Of a stretch of 11,443 nt of DNA, positions 5,860 through 11,443 are shown in pieces. The DNA comes from Acholeplasmatales bacterium DTU056 (GTDB taxonomy: Bacteria > Bacillota_I > Bacilli_A > ML615J-28 > CAG-698). Positions within the stretch are counted from its first letter, which is position 1, and each line of letters opens with the position of its first letter. The stretch covers positions 22,930 to 34,372 of the forward strand of contig LFRX01000015.1 of assembly GCA_001512985.1 (NCBI GenBank), given 5' to 3'. A program made the position numbers and the translations under genes. The notes below the pieces were generated by a model. It searched no databases. It had not been told where the DNA came from and was given only the letters and a program-made list of their open reading frames with translations.

Positions 5860-7365
5860 ATGTCAACACTAAGAGTAAAAGAAATAAGTGCTTTAATAAA
5901 AGAGCAAATAAAAAAATATTCCGAGCAGTTAGAAACTGCTGAAGTTGGAACAGTAGTCAGTGTTGGTGATGGAATTGCCATTATCCATGGACTTTCCAAC
6001 GCAATGTATGGCGAATTATTAGAATTTCCTGGTGGTATTTACGGAATGGTTTTAAATCTTGAAGCTAGTTCCGTTGGGGCAATCCTTTTTGATAATACCT
6101 CAAGTATTAAAGAAGGTGACACTGTCAAGAGTACAAAACGTATTTTAGAAGCGCCTGTTGGAGATGAACTAATCGGTCGTGTCATTAACCCTTTAGGCCA
6201 ACCTCTTGATGGTAAAGGACCAATTAATGTAAATAAATATCGCCCAATTGAGAAAAAAGCAATGGGAGTTATGAGTCGTCAACCAGTTAAACAACCATTG
6301 CAAACAGGTATTAAAGTTCTAGATGCTTTAATTCCAATTGGTCGGGGACAACGTGAGTTAATTATCGGCGATCGTCAAACAGGTAAAACTGCAATTGCCG
6401 TTGATACAATTATTAATCAAAAAGATAAAAATGTAATTTGTATTTATGTTGCTATTGGACAAAAAGAATCAACTGTTAGAACAGTTATTGATACTTTGAT
6501 ACGTCACGATGCTATGAAGTATTCAATCGTTGTGACCGCTTCCGCAAGCACACGCGCTGCATTACAATACTTAGCACCATATACAGGAGTGGCGATTGCG
6601 GAAGAGTTTATGTTACAAGGTAAAGATGTTTTAATCGTTTATGATGATTTATCAAAACATGCGGTGGCCTATCGTGAATTATCACTATTATTAAGACGAC
6701 CACCTGGACGTGAAGCATATCCAGGAGATGTATTCTATTTACATTCTCGCCTACTAGAACGAGCTGCTAAATTAAGTGATGATTTAGGTGGCGGTTCAAT
6801 TACAGCATTACCAATTGTAGAAACACAAGCTGGCGATATCTCAGCATACATTCCAACTAATATTATTTCCATAACTGATGGACAAATCTATTTACAATCT
6901 GATTTGTTCTACTCAGGTGTTCGTCCAGCTGTTAATGCCGGTCTTTCTGTATCGCGAGTTGGAGGATCAGCCCAAATTCCGGCAATTAAAAAATTATCTG
7001 GGACTCTTCGAATTGATTTAGCAGCATACCGTGAATTAGAAGCATTTGCTCAATTTGGTTCAGACTTAGATAAAGCAACGCAAAAGAAATTAGAGCGAGG
7101 AAAACGTACAGTAGAAGTATTTAAACAATCATTATATAATCCATTACCGGTTGAATATCAAGTAGTTATTCTTTATGCGTTGGTTCATGGATATTTGGAT
7201 GATATTGAAGTTGATCAAGTAAATCGTTTTGAAAAAGATTTATATTTATATCTAGCAAGTAATGAATTAGGACAAGAAATTGTTCAAGAAATTAAACAAA
7301 CTAAGGATTTACCAAGTGCAGATAAAATGGATAAGCTGTTAAAAGAATTTAAGGCACAATTCTAA
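5860..7365 (+). CDS. atpA: F1Fo ATP synthase subunit alpha
   Basis: Alpha forms the non-catalytic nucleotide sites of the alpha3beta3 head. The 501-residue protein is full length. It has the N-terminal beta-barrel (about 25-95), the P-loop GDRQTGKT (170-177), the Walker B region DVLIVYDD (256-263) and the RRPPGREAYPGDVFY block (279-293). The arginine finger that reaches the catalytic site is R366 in SVSRVGGSAQ (363-372). The C-terminal helical domain starts near 385. The ATG at 5860 lies 4 nt after the atpH stop and follows GAGG at 5849-5852. An upstream ATG at 5609-5869 on the other strand is only a shadow. No missing catalytic residue or frameshift was seen. Confidence 0.98.
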   Translation: MSTLRVKEISALIKEQIKKYSEQLETAEVGTVVSVGDGIAIIHGLSNAMYGELLEFPGGIYGMVLNLEASSVGAILFDNTSSIKEGDTVKSTKRILEAPVGDELIGRVINPLGQPLDGKGPINVNKYRPIEKKAMGVMSRQPVKQPLQTGIKVLDALIPIGRGQRELIIGDRQTGKTAIAVDTIINQKDKNVICIYVAIGQKESTVRTVIDTLIRHDAMKYSIVVTASASTRAALQYLAPYTGVAIAEEFMLQGKDVLIVYDDLSKHAVAYRELSLLLRRPPGREAYPGDVFYLHSRLLERAAKLSDDLGGGSITALPIVETQAGDISAYIPTNIISITDGQIYLQSDLFYSGVRPAVNAGLSVSRVGGSAQIPAIKKLSGTLRIDLAAYRELEAFAQFGSDLDKATQKKLERGKRTVEVFKQSLYNPLPVEYQVVILYALVHGYLDDIEVDQVNRFEKDLYLYLASNELGQEIVQEIKQTKDLPSADKMDKLLKEFKAQF

Positions 7366-7381
7366 GGGGGTGAAATCCTTG
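7364..7381 (+). promoter_or_regulatory. Ribosome-binding site and TTG start that decide the atpG start
   Basis: AAGGGGGTGA (7364-7373) matches the full anti-Shine-Dalgarno complement apart from one base that can wobble-pair. It lies 5 nt before the TTG at 7379-7381. A GTG at 7370 in the same frame falls inside this sequence and cannot be the start. The ATG at 7391 is 17 nt away, too far. Confidence 0.75.
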
Positions 7382-8242
7382 GCTGTTTCAATGCGAAATA
7401 TTAAAAACAAAATAAATGCTACTAAAAAGACATCTCAAATTACTAATGCAATGCATATGGTTTCCGCCTCAAAACTTAAACGTTCGGAGTTTCATATTAA
7501 GAATTATGTGCCGTTTGTAGAAAAGTTGGAGGAATTAATTAGTAATTTGGTAAACACAAAAGAGGATTTTACTCACCCATTACTAACAAGCCGTGAAGTT
7601 AAGAGAACATGCTATATTGTTATCACATCAGATCGTGGCTTAGCCGGACCTTTTAACAACAATATATTCAAAAAACTAACTCAAATCATTAGTAAACATA
7701 AAAGTAATGAATATGTCATAGCACCTATTGGTGGACGTGGCTATAATTTCGTCCGCAAGAAAAAATACAATATGTTAACAAACGAATTAATTTTACTTCG
7801 TGATGATATTAAACTTGAAGATTTACGAAATTTAATTACTAAAATAATTGTGATGTATCTTAATGAGGAAATTGATAAAGTAATCATTATATATAATCAT
7901 TTTATAAATACATTAATTCAGCGTGTAGAAACAAAAGTTTTATTGCCAATAGAAAATAAGTTTACTGAAAAAAGTAATGAATTTTATATCTATGAAGGCG
8001 GAATAGATTCAATTCTTGATACAGTTCTTCCATTATATATTCAAGGATTAATTTATGGTTATGTGTTAGATTCAAAAGCTAGCGAGCATGCTGCAAGAAT
8101 GACAGCAATGAAAAGTGCTACTGATAATGCGAATGAGATTATTAGTGAACTCGAATTATTATATAACCGTGCTCGTCAAGCTGAAATAACATCTGAGTTA
8201 ACAGATATAATTGGAGGAGCTAATGCAGCAAACACAAATTAA
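7379..8242 (+). CDS. atpG: F1Fo ATP synthase subunit gamma (TTG start)
   Basis: Gamma is the central shaft that carries rotation from the c-ring into the alpha3beta3 head. With the TTG start at 7379 the product is 287 residues and begins MAVSMRNIKNKINATKKTSQ, in register with family N-termini such as MASLRDIKTRINATKKTSQ. The two long coiled-coil helices are conserved: the N-terminal one has TNAMHMVSASKLKR (22-35) and the C-terminal one has SEHAARMTAMKSATDNA and YNRARQAEITSELTDII near the end. The Rossmann-like middle holds SDRGLAGPFNNNI. The region between the helices is divergent, as usual. The start rests on the ribosome site described separately; an ATG start at 7391 would lose four residues. 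It ends 10 nt before atpD, whose ribosome site overlaps its stop. Confidence 0.95.
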   Translation: MAVSMRNIKNKINATKKTSQITNAMHMVSASKLKRSEFHIKNYVPFVEKLEELISNLVNTKEDFTHPLLTSREVKRTCYIVITSDRGLAGPFNNNIFKKLTQIISKHKSNEYVIAPIGGRGYNFVRKKKYNMLTNELILLRDDIKLEDLRNLITKIIVMYLNEEIDKVIIIYNHFINTLIQRVETKVLLPIENKFTEKSNEFYIYEGGIDSILDTVLPLYIQGLIYGYVLDSKASEHAARMTAMKSATDNANEIISELELLYNRARQAEITSELTDIIGGANAANTN

Positions 8243-8252
8243 GGAGAGTACC

Positions 8253-9680
8253 ATGAATAAAGGTGTAATTGTTCAGGTAATTGGACCAGTTGTTGATGTT
8301 CGTTTTGATACTGGGAAATTACCGAATATTAATAATGCGTTGATTGTTCAAAATAGTCCAAATGAAGATGAAAAGTTAGTCTTAGAAGTGGCTTTGCATA
8401 TTGGCGATAATATTGTCCGAACAGTAGCAATGGATGCTACCGAAGGATTAAAACGCGGTATTGAAGTGATTGATACGGGAGTACCAATAATGGTGCCAGT
8501 AGGGAAAGTAAATCTAGGCCGTATCTTTAATGTATTAGGTCGACCAATAGATGGCAAAGAACCAATTCCTGCTGATACATTACGTTTACCAATACATCGC
8601 GAAGCACCAAAGTTAGATGAATTATCTTCTAAAGTTGAAATTCTTGAAACAGGAATTAAAGTAGTCGACTTACTTGCTCCTTATATTAAAGGTGGAAAAA
8701 TTGGATTATTTGGTGGAGCAGGGGTTGGAAAAACTGTATTAATTCAAGAATTAATTAATAACATTGCTACTGAGCATGGTGGAATTTCGGTGTTTGCAGG
8801 AGTTGGAGAACGAACACGTGAAGGTAATGACTTATATCTAGAAATGAAAGAGTCTGGTGTTCTATCTAAAACAGCGATGGTATTTGGACAAATGAACGAA
8901 CCACCAGGTGCAAGAATGCGTGTCGGACTAACGGGGCTTACTATGGCAGAATACTTCCGTGATTATGAACATCAAGATGTATTACTGTTTATTGATAACA
9001 TTTTCCGATTTACTCAAGCTGGTTCGGAAGTAAGTGCCTTACTTGGACGTATGCCATCAGCTGTTGGTTATCAACCAACATTAGCAACTGAAATGGGCTT
9101 ACTTCAAGAACGCATCACTTCCACAAAAAACGGCTCCATTACTTCTATTCAAGCTATCTATGTTCCAGCCGATGACTATACAGATCCAGCTCCAGCGACA
9201 GTATTTGCACACTTAGATGCGACTACTAACCTATCAAGAAAGATTGCGGAAGAGGGAATTTATCCTGCTGTTGACCCATTAGCATCAACTTCGCGTGCTC
9301 TTGATCCATCTATTGTTGGTCAAGAACATTATGAAGTTGCTCGTGGAGTCCAACAAATAATTCAACGCTATAATGAATTGCTGGATATTATCGCTATACT
9401 TGGAATGGATGAATTAAGTGACGAAGATAAATTAATTGTTCATCGTGCTCGTCGTATTAAATTATTCTTATCACAAAGTTTCCATGTTGCTGAACAATTC
9501 ACTGGACAAAAAGGAAAATATGTTCCAATAAAAGAAACAGTACGCGGATTTAAAGAAATTTTAGAAGGACGCCACGATGACTTACCAGAAGAAGCCTTCC
9601 GTTTCGTTGGAACTATTGATGAAGCCGTCGAAAGAGGTAAGAAAATTTTAGAATCACTTCAAGGTGAGGATAATGCTTAA
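8253..9680 (+). CDS. atpD: F1Fo ATP synthase subunit beta
   Basis: Beta carries the catalytic sites. The 475-residue product begins MNKGVIVQVIGPVVDVRF, the usual start of the family's N-terminal barrel. Visible catalytic parts are the P-loop GGAGVGKT (154-161), GERTREGNDLY (185-195) with catalytic E186 and R187, Walker B LLFIDN (244-249), the MPSAVGYQPTLATEMG block (267-282) and the torque-bearing DELSDED loop (386-392). No replacement of a key residue was noticed. The ATG at 8253 is served by AAGGAGA (8241-8247). An in-frame TTG at 8211 inside atpG would add a non-conserved leader and was not used. The gene overlaps atpC by 8 nt. Confidence 0.98.
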   Translation: MNKGVIVQVIGPVVDVRFDTGKLPNINNALIVQNSPNEDEKLVLEVALHIGDNIVRTVAMDATEGLKRGIEVIDTGVPIMVPVGKVNLGRIFNVLGRPIDGKEPIPADTLRLPIHREAPKLDELSSKVEILETGIKVVDLLAPYIKGGKIGLFGGAGVGKTVLIQELINNIATEHGGISVFAGVGERTREGNDLYLEMKESGVLSKTAMVFGQMNEPPGARMRVGLTGLTMAEYFRDYEHQDVLLFIDNIFRFTQAGSEVSALLGRMPSAVGYQPTLATEMGLLQERITSTKNGSITSIQAIYVPADDYTDPAPATVFAHLDATTNLSRKIAEEGIYPAVDPLASTSRALDPSIVGQEHYEVARGVQQIIQRYNELLDIIAILGMDELSDEDKLIVHRARRIKLFLSQSFHVAEQFTGQKGKYVPIKETVRGFKEILEGRHDDLPEEAFRFVGTIDEAVERGKKILESLQGEDNA

Positions 9681-10065
9681 TGTTAGCATTGTTACCCCTA
9701 ATGGAGTAGTTTTAGAAGATGAATTTTATTCTGTGGTTGCTCAAGGAGATAACGGACAAATAGGAATTCTTCCAAATCATGTTCCAATTATGATGAAAAT
9801 TAGTAAAGGGTTTGTTCGCCTACGCAAAGATGACCATGTAGTTTATGTATCAATTTACAATGGAGTTTTAGAACAAAGTAAAAATAAAGTTACTATATTA
9901 GCTCAAGATGGTCATACCGGAGCAACCTACGAAGAAGCAGAAGAAAAACGCTTAGCCCGCCTAAAAAGTCGTGATGATGAAAATAAACGTTTATTAGTTG
10001 ACTTTGTTGGTGCGGAAAATGAATTAATAAAAAGTATTAAAGAAGCAAGTCAATATAAGATATAA
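9673..10065 (+). CDS. atpC: F1Fo ATP synthase subunit epsilon
   Basis: Epsilon sits at the foot of the shaft and can regulate ATP hydrolysis. The 130-residue product has the N-terminal beta-sandwich (1-85, with QGDNGQIGILPNHVPIM at 24-40) and a C-terminal helical pair (88-128). In thermophilic Bacillus the I(L)DxxRA motif binds ATP and controls the helix position; here the aligned stretch is VDFVGA (109-114), with the Arg replaced by Gly113. ATP sensing of that type is therefore doubtful. The start is ATG 9673 after AAGGTGAGG (9661-9669). An upstream in-frame GTG at 9664 lies within that ribosome site. The gene overlaps the end of atpD by 8 nt and is the last of the operon. Confidence 0.95.
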   Translation: MLNVSIVTPNGVVLEDEFYSVVAQGDNGQIGILPNHVPIMMKISKGFVRLRKDDHVVYVSIYNGVLEQSKNKVTILAQDGHTGATYEEAEEKRLARLKSRDDENKRLLVDFVGAENELIKSIKEASQYKI

Positions 10066-10090
10066 AAGAGACTCAAATGAGTCTCTTTTT
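10064..10090 (+). terminator. Intrinsic terminator of the atp operon
   Basis: Bases 10064-10074 (AAAAGAGACTC) pair perfectly with 10079-10089 around an AAAT loop. The T run 10086-10090 is followed by G and four more T residues. The stem starts inside the atpC stop codon. It closes the rpiB-upp-atp transcript. Confidence 0.88.
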
Positions 10091-10386
10091 GTTTTAAAAA
10101 GTAGGAATTATTATTAAATATTATAAAATATATGATTATTTAATTAATAGAATTTTAAAATATATAGTAAATATCATCATTTTAAAACGAATAATATATT
10201 ATACATTAATTTTTATTAAATAAATTACTCGACTGTAATTAAAAACAAATATTTTAATGAAATATAATGTTTGTAAATATATAATGGTAATCAAACTGTA
10301 AAATTGAACGCTATTTCACAAGTTATATTTTAAAGAATATTACCAAATAATAGTTTTAAAATCACTCTTTCTTCGCATAATATAAA
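10091..10386. other. Non-coding, extremely AT-rich intergenic region
   Basis: By hand count 10091-10380 is about 15% G+C, far below the genes around it. I see no open frame with family features, no tRNA and no riboswitch that I recognise. It contains four copies of the palindrome TTTTAAAA (10092, 10153, 10180 and 10354). Two TATAAT boxes (10263-10268 and 10280-10285) lack good -35 partners. A 7-bp inverted repeat pairs TGGTAAT (10285-10291) with ATTACCA (10339-10345). It probably holds the promoter of the glycosyltransferase gene and may act as an upstream A/T promoter element or a binding region for a nucleoid protein. Confidence 0.5.
10304..10331 (+). promoter_or_regulatory. Weak candidate promoter of the glycosyltransferase gene
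   Basis: TTGAAC (10304-10309, five of six against TTGACA) is followed after 16 bp by TATTTT (10326-10331, four of six against TATAAT). It would give a leader of about 60 nt containing the hairpin before the gene. In DNA this AT-rich, -10-like hexamers are common by chance; the -35 is the more informative half. Confidence 0.3.
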
Positions 10387-10397
10387 GAGGAGTGATT
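10360..10397 (+). promoter_or_regulatory. Hairpin masking the glycosyltransferase ribosome site
   Basis: AATCACTC (10360-10367) is the exact complement of GAGTGATT (10390-10397), which includes half of the Shine-Dalgarno sequence GAGGAG (10387-10392). Alternatively CTCTTT (10365-10370) pairs with AAAGAG (10384-10389), which covers the other half. A combined fold gives 11 bp (10360-10370 with 10384-10397) and a 3-nt GAG bulge. The ATG at 10400 follows 2 nt after the stem. The pairing is seen; regulation of translation is inferred. Confidence 0.45.
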
Positions 10398-10399
10398 AG

Positions 10400-11443
10400 A
10401 TGATTATATTAATTTGTTGTAATGATTCCTTTTCTACATACACCTTTCGTAGAAATTTAATACTTAACTTGATGAAGAAAAACCATCATGTCTTTGTTGT
10501 GTGTAAAGGAGATCATTATTTAAAAAAACTAGTTGATGAAGGTATTAACGTTATTGAAGTTAAAATGAATAATACTAGTAAAAACCCTTGGCATGATTTC
10601 TTACTATATTTAAAATATCGCCAAATAGTTAAAATGGTTAACCCTGATATTATTATAAATTATACGATTAAACCCCATCTTTATATGACCCTTGCCGCAA
10701 GACATTACAACATCAAAATTATAAATTTTGTTCCTGGAATTAGTAGTATGTTATATCAAGATACCCTTGCCAAAAAAATTCTAGTTCGATTCTATCGGTT
10801 TGTTAGTCGCTATACATGGGGTTATATTTTTTTAAATCAAGATGATTTATTTGAATTTAAGTTTCAAAAAATTTTAAGGGCTCATAATAAAACTTTTGTT
10901 TTGAATAGTGAAGGCGTTGATTTAAACGTCTATCAAAGGTGTGAGACTATGGACTTTAATAAAGTGAAGTTTTTATTTGTAGGAAGATTAGTTAAAGAAA
11001 AAGGGCTTTTAGAATATCTTCAAGCCGCCTCACTTATTAAGCAAAAGTATGACGATGTAGAATTTTATATTGCAGGGCAAATGTATGAGAAATCTGGTAG
11101 TACAATTAGTATGGATATTATAAGAGAATATGAAAAAAGAGGAATAGTTAAATACTTAGGTTTTATAGAGAATATGCCAGAATTATATAAACAAGTTCAT
11201 GTTGTTGTTTTACCATCTTATCGCGAAGGTATGCCAATATCTTTAATTGAAGCTTTAGCCACAGGAAGGGCTATTATTGCTAGTATGGTTCCAGGTTCGA
11301 AAGAGTTAGTTAAAGAAAAGTTTAATGGCTTTTCGTGCCAAGCTCGTGATGTTGAGTCATTAACGAAAGCAATGATTAATTACATTGAACTAAGTAATGA
11401 AGATAAACATAGTCTATCGCATAATGCTCATCAAATGGCAAAG
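10400..11443 (+). CDS. GT-B fold family-4 glycosyltransferase, 3' end outside window
   Basis: The frame is open for 348 codons to the right edge, so a short C-terminal part is missing. The product looks like a retaining GT4-type (Glycos_transf_1) enzyme. The N-terminal acceptor half (1-185) has alternating strands and helices and INYTIKPHLYMTLAARHYNI (86-105), a pattern seen in PglA/CapM-like enzymes that extend undecaprenyl-linked glycans. The C-terminal donor half has VGRLVKEKG (194-202) with R196 and K201 as nucleotide-diphosphate ligands. It also has the E-x7-E motif from E276 to E284 in REGMPISLIEALATG (275-289). It probably acts at the cytoplasmic face of the membrane in surface polysaccharide or glycan synthesis; donor and acceptor cannot be read from the sequence. 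The ATG at 10400 follows GAGGAG (10387-10392), which lies in a hairpin. It is separated from the atp operon by a terminator and is likely the first gene of a new operon. Confidence 0.88.
   Translation, partial: MIILICCNDSFSTYTFRRNLILNLMKKNHHVFVVCKGDHYLKKLVDEGINVIEVKMNNTSKNPWHDFLLYLKYRQIVKMVNPDIIINYTIKPHLYMTLAARHYNIKIINFVPGISSMLYQDTLAKKILVRFYRFVSRYTWGYIFLNQDDLFEFKFQKILRAHNKTFVLNSEGVDLNVYQRCETMDFNKVKFLFVGRLVKEKGLLEYLQAASLIKQKYDDVEFYIAGQMYEKSGSTISMDIIREYEKRGIVKYLGFIENMPELYKQVHVVVLPSYREGMPISLIEALATGRAIIASMVPGSKELVKEKFNGFSCQARDVESLTKAMINYIELSNEDKHSLSHNAHQMAK

Noticed and set aside
8211..8252. Upstream TTG start for atpD inside atpG
   Set aside because: The family start MNKGVIVQVIGPVVDV begins at ATG 8253, with AAGGAGA at the right distance.
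9664..9672. GTG start for atpC
   Set aside because: The GTG overlaps the ribosome site AAGGTGAGG that serves ATG 9673.
10245..10274. ACAAATATT/AATGTTTGT inverted repeat as a small-RNA hairpin
   Set aside because: Nearly all A-T with a G-U pair, expected by chance in DNA this AT-rich, and no promoter-terminator pair frames it.
10376..10381. CATAAT as a -10 box just before the glycosyltransferase
   Set aside because: Transcription would start inside the ribosome site, and the -35 position has no match.

Overview
This window is AT-rich, standard-code DNA from a spore-forming member of the Bacillota (Firmicutes). The evidence is strong Shine-Dalgarno sequences, a spoIIR gene, TGG (never in-frame TGA) for tryptophan, and a gene neighbourhood that in Bacillus holds spoIIR, ywlB, ywlC, rpiB, upp and the atp operon. 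The very low GC would suit the Erysipelotrichia/Turicibacter side of the phylum, but that placement is inference. All genes read on the + strand.

Region 1 (1-930): the 3' part of an unrecognised coiled-coil gene, open at the left edge, overlapping tsaC/ywlC, which makes the threonylcarbamoyl-AMP used for tRNA t6A modification. Region 2 (946-1989): a perfect 14-bp terminator-like hairpin that runs into the start of spoIIR, then a degenerate GNAT-fold gene (ywlB-like) closed by an intrinsic terminator.

Region 3 (2001-10090): a promoter with an extended -10, then rpiB, upp, atpZ, atpI and all eight F1Fo subunit genes in the order B-E-F-H-A-G-D-C, then a terminator. Gaps are 31 nt or less and many genes overlap, so this looks like one transcript of about 8 kb joining a pentose-phosphate isomerase, uracil salvage and the ATP synthase. 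AtpZ and AtpI are the accessory membrane proteins; a, b and c form Fo; alpha, beta, gamma, delta and epsilon form F1. Subunit c carries the residues that bind Na+ in characterised Na+-dependent rotors (Q42, E75, T76, T77, Y80), so the enzyme may be Na+-coupled.

Region 4 (10091-11443): about 300 bp of very AT-rich (about 15% GC) non-coding DNA, then a GT-B family-4 glycosyltransferase that runs off the right edge, probably the start of a surface-polysaccharide locus. Its ribosome-binding site is also partly inside a hairpin.

I found no mobile element, CRISPR array, tRNA or rRNA, and no clearly new multi-gene system. The most interesting signals are the Na+ signature in subunit c together with its altered helix-packing motif, and the two hairpins that end 1-2 nt before start codons.
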